A stretch of DNA of 64,000 bases, from assembly GCA_900473745.1 (NCBI GenBank), contig UCMW01000008.1, positions 118,865 to 182,864 on the forward strand. Direction: 5' to 3'. The position numbers were made by a program, and so were the translations under genes. A model generated the notes under the pieces. That model was not told the origin of the DNA and made no database searches. It saw nothing but the letters and a program-made list of their open reading frames with translations. Shown one piece after another: positions 27,456-35,405 of the stretch; the first letter of the stretch is position 1; each line of letters starts with the position of its first letter. This DNA is from Hyphomicrobiales bacterium. Its GTDB lineage: Bacteria; Pseudomonadota; Alphaproteobacteria; Rhizobiales; Rhizobiaceae.

Positions 27456-28439
27456 TCAACCGTTCAAAAGAGTGATCTTGATGCTCTTGCTCGGATCCTG
27501 GCCGAACCCGAAGGCGGCGACGGCATCCGTCAGGGCATAATCGTGGGTCTGGATTGGTGACAGGTCGATACCCGTGCGCTCCAGGAAGCGGATGGCGGCG
27601 GGCCATACGCCCGGCGAACCGATGCAGCCGCGAACCGTGAGGTTCTTCATCTGGATCTGACCGATCAGGACCGGAACCTTGCGACCGATATTGATCCCGA
27701 CCATCGACATGCGTCCGTCCTCGCGGGCGTAGTCGAATGCGGCTGCCAGCGATGCGTCGTGACCAGAGGCCTCGATCACCAGATCCGCCCCATGGCCGCC
27801 TGTGAGTTCGCGAATACGCTCGGCAGCACCGCCGTCTGTCGGGTCGATGGCAACGTCTGCACCGAGCCGAAGCGCCACATCCCGCCGCGCTGCAAGCGGG
27901 TCAACAACGATGACCCGCGCCCCCATGCCAATAGCGGCGGCCGCGGAGACCAGACCGATCGTGCCGCCGCCGGAAACGACAACCGTCTCGCTGGCATTGG
28001 TGCCGCCGGACCGAAGCACGGCATAAAACCCGCAGGTGAAGGGCTCGATCAGTGCCGCCTTCTTGTCATCGACGCCGTCGGGCAGTTTGTGCAGCCATTC
28101 CGGATTGACGTTGAAGTATTCGCGGTCCGCGCCACTCATCGAAAAGCCGAAGTGATGCAGGCGTTCGGGTGTGCGCACCACGCATTCTCCGACCACGCGG
28201 TCGCCCACCTTGAAGCCTGCAACGTTACGACCGACCTCAACGATCTCGCCGCTCCACTCATGACCGGGTGTCACGGGATAAGAGATGGGAATGATGTAGC
28301 GACCGGCGAGAAGCTCGTAGTCCGAGTGGCAGATACCGACTGCCTTCGTCCGCACGAGCACCTCGTTCGGAGAGATTTCCGGCATGTTCAGGTCGGCGAT
28401 GACTGGCTTGTCCGGCGCTTCGAATACCAAGGCTTTCAT
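27456..28439 (-). CDS. Zinc-type alcohol dehydrogenase (MDR), short form
   Basis: This 327-residue medium-chain dehydrogenase has the catalytic zinc ligands CHSDYE and GHEWSGEIVEVG and the Rossmann segment VVVSGGGTIGLVSAAAAIGMGA. The usual four-cysteine structural-zinc loop is missing; after GECVV comes a short loop RTPERLHHFGF. It would oxidise a secondary alcohol of the imported compound or an intermediate. GGAGGTCATC precedes the ATG. It lies 14 bases after the Gfo/Idh/MocA gene and 4 bases before the PRISE gene. Confidence 0.86.
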   Translation of the reverse strand: MKALVFEAPDKPVIADLNMPEISPNEVLVRTKAVGICHSDYELLAGRYIIPISYPVTPGHEWSGEIVEVGRNVAGFKVGDRVVGECVVRTPERLHHFGFSMSGADREYFNVNPEWLHKLPDGVDDKKAALIEPFTCGFYAVLRSGGTNASETVVVSGGGTIGLVSAAAAIGMGARVIVVDPLAARRDVALRLGADVAIDPTDGGAAERIRELTGGHGADLVIEASGHDASLAAAFDYAREDGRMSMVGINIGRKVPVLIGQIQMKNLTVRGCIGSPGVWPAAIRFLERTGIDLSPIQTHDYALTDAVAAFGFGQDPSKSIKITLLNG

Positions 28440-28452
28440 GATGACCTCCGCG

Positions 28453-29466
28453 TCAGAGACGTTCGACCTGGCCTATACCGGCCGATTTCACAATGGCTTC
28501 CAGCAATGCGATATTCTCGATCATCTCCTCTCCGCTGATTGGATAGATCTCGACACCACGAACGGCACGCGCGAACGCGCGCAAATTGTCCCGGACCGGT
28601 TCGGCAGGCGCCACTTCGCGCATGGTGATCGACTGGCCCTTCCAACCCTCGGTGACGATCCAGCCGTCGGGCGCCTCGACATGCGCCTTGTCGCGCACCT
28701 CGATCCACCCAAGGGTACCAAAGACTGCGAACCGCGAGACAAACGGCGTCGCCAGCGTTGCCGACACATAGGCCGAACCGCCAGACTTGAAGCGGATATG
28801 CGCACTCATCGTGTCGCCCTGAGGGATTTGCGACGCGAGATTCTCGCAGGCGACACGTACGTCGGCCGCTGCCCCCATCAGTTTGACGGAAAGGTCAGTG
28901 AGGTGAATGCCAGTGGCCGTCATCCCGCCGGCCGGTGCCTGGGTGGCGTTCAACCGCCAGTTCGACGCATCGAGCGACAAGAACTTGTCATGGCTGAAAT
29001 TCGCTTCGATCTGCAGCAGACGCCCAAGCCGACCCGCGGCCGCATGCTCAAGGATTTCTGCGATTGGCGGTTCGAAACGCCGCTCATGGCCCATGCCGAG
29101 AACAAGACCGGCGTCGCGGCACAGCGCGACGGATGCCTCGGCGTCGCTCCGGGTCATCGCCAGCGGTTTTTCACAAAATACGTGTTTGCCTGCCGCGACG
29201 GCCTGCGCGATCTGTTCCTGATGCAGAGAATGCGGTGTCGCAAGCACCACGGCTTCGACATCAGGATCGGCCAGGGCCGACGCCAGATCCGACGAGAAGC
29301 GAATGCCGAGATCGGCGGCGAAGGAACGGGCATCCGGGTTGGGGTCGACGGCATGAACGAAACGCATTTCAGCGCCGCCCGCATGGACGAGCGTTGCCAT
29401 TTTCTTGCCCCACCAGCCAAGGCCAACGATCGCCGTTCTGACCGGATTCGACGCGGAAGTGCTCAT
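28453..29466 (-). CDS. Gfo/Idh/MocA family dehydrogenase
   Basis: This 337-residue sugar/cyclitol dehydrogenase has the Rossmann motif VGLGWWGKKMA and the family catalytic motif EKPLA, followed by GMGHERRFEPPI and a C-terminal beta-sheet domain with GIHLTDL containing the usual histidine. Family members oxidise hydroxyls on sugars and inositols with NAD(P)+. Its ATG overlaps the stop of the YciI gene in an ATGA, so the two are translationally coupled. The substrate is not known. Confidence 0.87.
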   Translation of the reverse strand: MSTSASNPVRTAIVGLGWWGKKMATLVHAGGAEMRFVHAVDPNPDARSFAADLGIRFSSDLASALADPDVEAVVLATPHSLHQEQIAQAVAAGKHVFCEKPLAMTRSDAEASVALCRDAGLVLGMGHERRFEPPIAEILEHAAAGRLGRLLQIEANFSHDKFLSLDASNWRLNATQAPAGGMTATGIHLTDLSVKLMGAAADVRVACENLASQIPQGDTMSAHIRFKSGGSAYVSATLATPFVSRFAVFGTLGWIEVRDKAHVEAPDGWIVTEGWKGQSITMREVAPAEPVRDNLRAFARAVRGVEIYPISGEEMIENIALLEAIVKSAGIGQVERL

Positions 29467-29747
29467 CGGTTGTCGACCCTTTTGTTGAAGGGATGAATGT
29501 TGACGGATGCCCACACGCCGTTGACGCTGAACGGGTCTGCCTTGTTGAAGGCGATGACTTCTTCCTTGGTGTCGGCTTCGAACAGGAAGAGCGAGCCGAT
29601 CATCGTCTCGTTGTCATCGCCGAGCAGCGGTCCCGAAATGATAGTCCTGGTCTTGCCGGATGCGAGATAGGCCTTGTGGGCGTCGTAGTGGGAGAGGCGT
29701 TTTTGCACGCCATTCGGGTGGTCGAGACAATGGACGATGAAATGCAT
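29463..29747 (-). CDS. YciI family protein
   Basis: This 94-residue ferredoxin-like barrel protein begins MHFIVHCLDHPNGVQKRLSHYDAHKAYL and has the YciI-family His-Asp pattern (LSHYDAH, SGPLLGDD). The fold is shared with muconolactone isomerase and related small enzymes, so in this aromatic-type cluster it may isomerise a lactone or keto intermediate. That is inference. GAAGGG lies 8 bases before the ATG. The stop overlaps the next start (ATGA). Confidence 0.82.
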   Translation of the reverse strand: MHFIVHCLDHPNGVQKRLSHYDAHKAYLASGKTRTIISGPLLGDDNETMIGSLFLFEADTKEEVIAFNKADPFSVNGVWASVNIHPFNKRVDNR

Positions 29748-29904
29748 GGGGAACCCTTCTCATGTAGCTCTGGGTCGAAGAGGCATACCTCTCGAAGACC
29801 CGGTCGTGGACGCGATACCTGTCGGTATCGCTGTCGGTCTCGGATGGTCTGATGCGCTGCCCCGGTCCCCGGTGAACACGCCGGCTCGGGGGCCGCGCAA
29901 ATCG

Positions 29905-30978
29905 TCAGGCCTTCATGTTGACCAGGATCTTCATGTGCTGCGCGTTTGGATCGAGTAGTGCTTCAAACCCTTTCTCCACCACATCGTCCGGAGCGATTTC
30001 GGCGGTGACGATCTTTTCCACCGGGAAGATGCCCGCACCGATCATCTGCGCGATGCGCGGCCAGATCGTGACCGGGTAGCACCAGGTTGCCTCGACGGTG
30101 ATGTCCTTAAGCGCCCAGAGCATCGCATCGATCGCTGCGGGCTTCACATGCAGTCCGACCTGGACAACCTTGCCTTGACGGCGCACAGCCTTGGCACACA
30201 GATTGAGCGAGGCCTCGGCCCCGACGCATTCGAGCGCTACATCCACTCCAACGCCGTCTTCGGTATGCTGTCTGAAGAGGCTTTCGGTATCCGTCTCGCG
30301 CGGATCGAAAACGATCGCATCCGGCACAAGCGTCTGTGCGAGCGCGCGGCGGTTAGGGTTGAGTTCCGATACGAAAATCTTGGTCGCACCGGCCGCGCGG
30401 GTAGCAAGAAGGACCAGCGCTCCGATCGGTCCGACACCCGAGACCAGCACCGAGCTTCCGGCCTCGACGCCACCACGATCGACTCCGTAGAGCGCAACCG
30501 CTGCAGGTTCGATCATCGCAGCCTGGACGTCGCTGACGCTGTCCGGGACCGGGAAAACGTTGTAGCCATTGACGACGGCTCGTTCGCCCATGCCGCCCCA
30601 ATCCCAGGAAAGCCCGACGCAGGCCATCTTTTCGCTGAGGTGGTAAAGGCCACGCCGACCGTAATAATCGTCACGAGGAGAGATTAGTGGTTGGATCGAG
30701 ACGCGTGCACCCGGCTGTACATGTGTCACATTGCGTCCGACCTCCACAACGCGAGCAGAAAACTCGTGGCCGAGGATCTGCGGAAGGACGGCACCTGAAT
30801 AGACATGAGGCTCGCTCGGCGTCACGATTGGGCCAGCTATGTATTCGTGCAGGTCGGTGCCGCAAATTCCACAAACCAGCGGCTCGATGAGAACCATGTC
30901 GTCACCCAGCGGACCCTCAGGTGCGGGTACGTCTTCGACGCGAATATCCCTTTTGGTGTAATATCGAACGGCCTTCAC
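29905..30978 (-). CDS. Zinc-dependent 2,3-butanediol/threonine dehydrogenase-like enzyme
   Basis: This 357-residue MDR dehydrogenase has CGICGTDLHEY and GHEFSARVVEVG for the catalytic zinc and VLVSGVGPIGALVLLATRAAGA for NAD binding. The form resembles (R,R)-butanediol dehydrogenases. The structural-zinc cysteines are largely replaced, as the loop PLISPRDDYYGRRGLYHLSEKMACVG has one cysteine. GTG 30978 is the start, with AAGGAG 8 bases upstream. It heads the minus-strand gene set and is divergent from the HIBADH-like gene. Confidence 0.86.
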   Translation of the reverse strand: MKAVRYYTKRDIRVEDVPAPEGPLGDDMVLIEPLVCGICGTDLHEYIAGPIVTPSEPHVYSGAVLPQILGHEFSARVVEVGRNVTHVQPGARVSIQPLISPRDDYYGRRGLYHLSEKMACVGLSWDWGGMGERAVVNGYNVFPVPDSVSDVQAAMIEPAAVALYGVDRGGVEAGSSVLVSGVGPIGALVLLATRAAGATKIFVSELNPNRRALAQTLVPDAIVFDPRETDTESLFRQHTEDGVGVDVALECVGAEASLNLCAKAVRRQGKVVQVGLHVKPAAIDAMLWALKDITVEATWCYPVTIWPRIAQMIGAGIFPVEKIVTAEIAPDDVVEKGFEALLDPNAQHMKILVNMKA

Positions 30979-31523
30979 GACATTTCTCCTTCCCACAACC
31001 CTTGCACACCACCTTCGGACCGGATGCGCCAACGTGGCTAAGGTGCCGTCGTGCCCCGACCGCCAGAAGGCAGCCAGCATAACGCTTCACCGGCACCACG
31101 CTGGACCCCAAGCGGCACAGTGCGCACGTTTCCGCCGATCACTGACACCGCATCGACATCAGCTCTAAGCTACTCCATCAGCAACCAATTTTGCTTTTGA
31201 CGATCCTCCGTGGTCCGCTCGATCAACGGAAAAACCGTGTGCCAGGCGGCACCGAGCCCTTCCGCATCGCTCCGATGACATCGCTCCTCCGACACCATGG
31301 TACGAACCGGACCTGACGCTAGCGGATCGCCCCAGAGGTCACATCTGTTGATTTATCCGAATTGGACATTTTGCTCCCAGCAATCGATCTGCACTTCGCC
31401 ATTATACGCCCAGATGGAGGCCTGCAGAGACCACAACACAGCATCTTCGCTGCAGGTGCGGATCTCGCGTGGCGTGACGATTGGTCGTCTGACCGAAGTC
31501 GGCCATACGGGAGGGAGGACAAA
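30979..31523. other. Divergent intergenic region of the catabolic island
   Basis: This 545-base region separates the minus-strand catabolic genes from the plus-strand dehydrogenase and regulator. No protein-like gene is seen. It should hold two divergent promoters and operator sites. I did not find a copy of the CAAATTCTTG repeat here. Confidence 0.5.
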
Positions 31524-32423
31524 ATGAACGAGAACACCTCAATTGGATGGGCGGGCATCGGAAAAATGGGCGCGCCGATGAGCCGGCGCGTACTGGAAGC
31601 GGGCTATCGCGTCCACGTCTTCGAACCATTGCCGGAAAACCGTGCCACTATTGTCGCCCAGGGAGCAAATGTTTCACATTCCCTGGAAGATCTCGCGGCA
31701 TCATCCAATGTGATCATTTTGACCATCCCCAATGATGCCGTGCTGAGGGATCTCGTCTTCGGCGAAAATGGTCTCTCAACCGTCATGAAGGCCGGGCAGA
31801 TCCTGGTGGAGATGAGCACCGTCTCGCCAACCATCTCGGCGGAAGTCGACAATGCCATGGCTGAGCGGGGGGTGGCCTATCTTCGGGCCCCAGTCTCCGG
31901 CAGCACCGCAACCGCATCTGCCGGCACGCTCTCTGTAATGGCCTCCGGTCCGGAGGATGCCTTCAAGCGTCTTGAGCCGATCTTCGAATGCTTTTCGTCT
32001 CGACGCTTCTACGTCGGCGGGGCAGAAGAGGCGCGTTATCTGAAGCTTGTCCTGAATGCTCTCGTGGGTGCGACATCCGCCCTGCTTGGCGAAGCCCTGA
32101 CGCTCGGACTGAAGGGCAATCTCTCTCTTGAGACGATGCTCAACGTCATCTGCGAGAGCGCCGTCGCTTCCCCTCTGATCGCTTACAAGCGTGACCTGCT
32201 GATCCAGCGCAACTTTGACCCGGCCTTCTCTGTGTCGCAGATGATGAAGGATTTCGACCTCATTCTCGATGCCGCACGGTCCGACCATATCCCCATGTAT
32301 ATGGCCTCCATGATCCGCCAGCAGTACGAAACCGCCTATACGGAAGGCCTGGCGGAGAAGGATTTCTTTGTTCTCTTCGAGCAACTCGAGCGCCGGGCGG
32401 GACTGATACCGCCGGCTGAATGA
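31524..32423 (+). CDS. 3-hydroxyisobutyrate dehydrogenase-like NAD(P) oxidoreductase
   Basis: This 299-residue beta-hydroxyacid dehydrogenase has GWAGIGKMGAPMSRRVLEAG at the N-terminus, the substrate motif LRAPVSGSTATASAGTLSVMASG, and the catalytic lysine region AEEARYLKLVLNALVG. The C-terminal helical segment has FDPAFSVSQMMKDFDL, with Lys in the usual cofactor position. The canonical N-terminal GLGxMGxPM is altered to AGIGKMGAPM. GGGAGGACAAA precedes ATG 31524. It lies upstream of the putative regulator gene on the same strand. Confidence 0.86.
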   Translation: MNENTSIGWAGIGKMGAPMSRRVLEAGYRVHVFEPLPENRATIVAQGANVSHSLEDLAASSNVIILTIPNDAVLRDLVFGENGLSTVMKAGQILVEMSTVSPTISAEVDNAMAERGVAYLRAPVSGSTATASAGTLSVMASGPEDAFKRLEPIFECFSSRRFYVGGAEEARYLKLVLNALVGATSALLGEALTLGLKGNLSLETMLNVICESAVASPLIAYKRDLLIQRNFDPAFSVSQMMKDFDLILDAARSDHIPMYMASMIRQQYETAYTEGLAEKDFFVLFEQLERRAGLIPPAE

Positions 32424-32523
32424 TCGCAAGACGGCGATCACAAGGGCGCGAAATGCGGCTGGCAAACAACGGCTCGAGGGTCTAACAACGGGGTCTTGAC
32501 GCGCGACGGACGGGGGAGCCGAC

Positions 32524-34230
32524 GTGAACGACTACGAAATGCTCAGGGTCATCGAGTTCCTGGACAGGACCCGCAGGCCGTTTGGAGAGGTGATCGACGG
32601 TTTCGACGAAGATCCCGTCTGGAAGATCGTGGTCTTCCTGATCAAGTCGCACATTCACAGCCAGCCGGTCGCAATCTCTACGCTCGGCCAGGAATCCGGC
32701 CTTCCCTATGCGACCTCAATGCGGCTGATCAATCGGATGGTCGACTGCGGCTTTATCCTGAAGGTGCCGAAAAGCCCTGGATCGAAGACATTCTCCCTGC
32801 AACCCGGCGAAAAGCTGCTCCAGTCATTCCAGGTTTATGCGGGCAAGACGAAGTCGCTGCTCGCGCAGACCCTGGGCCTCAGAGGCAGCGAGCAGGAGGA
32901 AGAGTACTATTTCGGCGGAACGCCGCTCGGTTCGCAGATCATCCCGCCAATGCGCCTGGTCCAGAAGCGGGCCGAGTCTCATATCGAGCTACGCTTTCTG
33001 CTGAACGACGACAATTACTTCTCAGCCATGCGCAATATGTGGGCGGATTTCCGCAACAACCTCGCATCCAAGAAGAACTTCGATCTCCTGCCCCTTCCCG
33101 AACTCTATCGCAGGGTTCTCGAAAATCGTGACAAGCCGGTTTCGGACTATGATGTGCTGGCGATCAACATGCCCTGGCTCGGTGAGTTTGCCGAGAAGGG
33201 CATCATCCGGCCGATCGACGCCCTGATCCAGAAGACCGGGATCAACCCTCTCGACTTCCATCCCTCCATCTGGTCGACGGCCCACTGGAATGGCCAGGAC
33301 TATGGCGTTCCCGGCTATTGCACGATCGAGATCCTGGCCGCGCGGCGCGATCTCTTTGCGAATGCCGGACTGGATTATCCGAGGAAGTTCGAGGACGTCC
33401 TTTCGGCAGGACGTCATTTCCATGCTCCGCAGAACGGCATGTATGGTGCGGTCTGGGATGGTGCACGCGGCATGCCGATCGCCTCAAGCTTCATGTTCTT
33501 CCTTGGCGCCTGCGGCCAGCCGACCATCTCGCTCAGACGCTCGCGCACCGGCTTCACGTTGGAGGGGGTGAACCTAGAGGAGCTGCAATGCACGATCCTG
33601 TCGGATGCCGGGTTTGCCGCACTCGACTTCATGCGCCGGCTGATGGAGGTCTCGCCGCCCGATATTCTCAACATGGCATGGGACAAGACGCTCGACGTCT
33701 TCATGAAGGGCAAAGCCAGCCTCGGCTACTTCTGGACCATGCGCGCGGCGCGTTTCGAATACGACGTCCAGTCCGTGGTGAAGCGGCGGGTCGAATACCT
33801 GCCCCAGCCAGCCGGTCCGGGCGGAAACCGCGCTTCACCAATCGGCGGCTTTCTCTTCTGCATACCGTCTAATCTCCCGGAGGAACGCGTCGAACTCGCC
33901 GCAGATGCGATCGCCTGGATGGCCTCGCGGGAGGCAATGAAGGCGCATGTGAAAAACGGCTTCCCGATCGCACCCCGTTTTTCCGTCAGCGCCGATCCAG
34001 AAGCAGCGGCCAGCTCGCCAATCGTTCGGTTCGTAGATCAATTAGCCAAGAAGAACCTGCTGCACACATGGCAGCGCCCAAAGATCCCGCAATATGCTGC
34101 TATTGAGCGAATTCTCGGCGAGGAGGTGCATGATGCCCTTTCTGGCGCTAAATCCGACAAGTCCGCGCTGTCGAGCGCATCCGACAGGATCGATAGGGAG
34201 CTTCGTGGTTGCACATCAAAGCAAGTTTAG
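32524..34230 (+). CDS. Putative regulator: winged-helix domain fused to a MalE-type solute-binding domain
   Basis: The 568-residue product starts at GTG 32524 and has no signal peptide. Residues about 30-100 form a MarR/IclR-like winged helix (ISTLGQESGLPYATSMRLINRMVDCGFILKV). Residues about 130-540 resemble CUT1/SBP_bac_1 binding proteins: DVLAINMPWLGEFAEKGIIRPIDAL, WNGQDYGVPGYC, RRDLFANAGLDYPRKFEDVL and a long C-terminal lobe with GKASLGYFWTMRA and SPIGGFLFCIPS. A binding fold in the cytoplasm joined to a DNA-binding fold suggests a ligand-responsive transcription factor. The importer of the island uses a different (CUT2) binding protein family, so this is not its misannotated partner. An assembly or start error is unlikely because the frame is continuous. 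Confidence 0.72.
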   Translation: MNDYEMLRVIEFLDRTRRPFGEVIDGFDEDPVWKIVVFLIKSHIHSQPVAISTLGQESGLPYATSMRLINRMVDCGFILKVPKSPGSKTFSLQPGEKLLQSFQVYAGKTKSLLAQTLGLRGSEQEEEYYFGGTPLGSQIIPPMRLVQKRAESHIELRFLLNDDNYFSAMRNMWADFRNNLASKKNFDLLPLPELYRRVLENRDKPVSDYDVLAINMPWLGEFAEKGIIRPIDALIQKTGINPLDFHPSIWSTAHWNGQDYGVPGYCTIEILAARRDLFANAGLDYPRKFEDVLSAGRHFHAPQNGMYGAVWDGARGMPIASSFMFFLGACGQPTISLRRSRTGFTLEGVNLEELQCTILSDAGFAALDFMRRLMEVSPPDILNMAWDKTLDVFMKGKASLGYFWTMRAARFEYDVQSVVKRRVEYLPQPAGPGGNRASPIGGFLFCIPSNLPEERVELAADAIAWMASREAMKAHVKNGFPIAPRFSVSADPEAAASSPIVRFVDQLAKKNLLHTWQRPKIPQYAAIERILGEEVHDALSGAKSDKSALSSASDRIDRELRGCTSKQV

Positions 34231-34268
34231 CCTGCCAACCCTGGGGCAGGATGTATTAACTAATCAGC

Positions 34269-34445
34269 GTGTGCTGTCGTATTGCAGTTGAAAGGATCCG
34301 AACGAACGACCCGCGTTTGGAAATCTACCAGCCTGAGAACATTCGAGAATTTGTTACGAGCTATCTCGAAAGCGGATTAGGAACATATCCTCGCCGCGGT
34401 GGTGTAGACGGGTATGATGTAGTCTGCACAGCCGGCGCACTTTGA
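34269..34445 (+). CDS. Unrecognised 58-codon open frame next to the IS3 end
   Basis: A GTG-started frame encodes a 58-residue protein-like sequence including RLEIYQPENIREFVTSYLES and ends at TGA 6 bases before the insertion sequence. It has no clear ribosome site. It could be the remnant of a gene cut off by the insertion. It does not resemble the helicase fragment on the other side. Confidence 0.25.
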   Translation: MCCRIAVERIRTNDPRLEIYQPENIREFVTSYLESGLGTYPRRGGVDGYDVVCTAGAL

Positions 34446-34593
34446 GGGGATTGACCTGAGCCCCTGACCTTCCTCCAGATTTTGGTAGAGTTCGTCACAT
34501 CTGCTCTGGGACTGCTCTGACCCCCAAAAACTGGACCGTTCATAACTGGAGTTTTCCGCGGTAATTTCCCGGCTGGGGAAAAGGAGCGGAAGC

Positions 34594-34860
34594 ATGAAGG
34601 CATCGAAGTTTTCGGACGCCCAGAAGGCGTTCATTTTGAAGCAGGGGGACGACGGCGTGCCCGTGGCTGAGATTTGGCGGAAGGCGGGTATAAGCCAGGC
34701 GACGTATTTCAATTGGCGCAAGAAGTATACGGGTCTGCTGCCCGACGAGATGCGTCGATTGAAGGCTCTGGAGGATGAGAATTCCAGACTGAAGAAGATC
34801 GTCGCTGACCTGACGCTGGACCGGGAGATGCTCCAGGACGTCATCCGCCGAAAGCTCTGA
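34594..34860 (+). CDS. IS3-family transposase OrfA
   Basis: This 88-residue DNA-binding subunit of an IS3-type transposase has a helix-turn-helix (VAEIWRKAGISQATYFNWRKKY) and a leucine-zipper-like ALEDENSRLKKIVADLTLDREML. The type is that of the IS407 group. It normally forms a fusion with OrfB by -1 frameshifting near its stop; orfB is indeed in the -1 frame. Confidence 0.92.
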   Translation: MKASKFSDAQKAFILKQGDDGVPVAEIWRKAGISQATYFNWRKKYTGLLPDEMRRLKALEDENSRLKKIVADLTLDREMLQDVIRRKL

Positions 34861-34892
34861 GGCCTGTCCGGAAGCGCAAGCTTATCGACGGG

Positions 34893-35405
34893 ATGCTGGT
34901 GGACTGGGGCATATCGATCCGACGGGCCTGCAAGGTCCTGAAGTTCGATATATCGACCTACCACTACAAGTCCCGCCGCACCGGACAGGCCCCACTCGAA
35001 AGACGCATCAAGGAAATTTGCGAGACACGCGTGCGGTATGGCTCCCGCCGCGTCCATGTGCATTTGCGCCGCGATGGCTGGATTATCAACATGAAGAAGA
35101 CACGCAGGATTTACAGCGAGTTAGGGCTTCAACTGCGCAACAAGCATCCGAAGCGCCGGGTGAAGGCAAAGCTCAGAGATGATCGCCAGGAGGCTGTCGG
35201 GCCGAACGATGTCTGTGCAATGGACTTCGTTCACGACCAGCTCGCGACCGGCAAGAAGCTGCGCATCCAGACTGTGGTCGACACGCACTCGCGTTACTGT
35301 CCGGCCGCCGACGCACGCTTCAACTACCGGGGCGAGGATGTGGTCCAGACACTGGAAGGCATCTGCCCGAAGACCGGCTATCCGAAGACGATCAGGGTGG
35401 ACAAC
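34893..35405 (+). pseudogene. IS3-family transposase OrfB, 5' part (split by IS110)
   Basis: This part encodes the N-terminal helix-turn-helix region and the first DDE aspartates of the integrase core (AMDFVHDQLATGKKL, VVDTHSRYCPAADARF). The coding sequence breaks after TIRVDN at 35405, exactly where the family continues GSEFISRDLDLW. The continuation is found at 37056. The frame remains open for a further 40 codons into the IS110 element. Confidence 0.9.
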
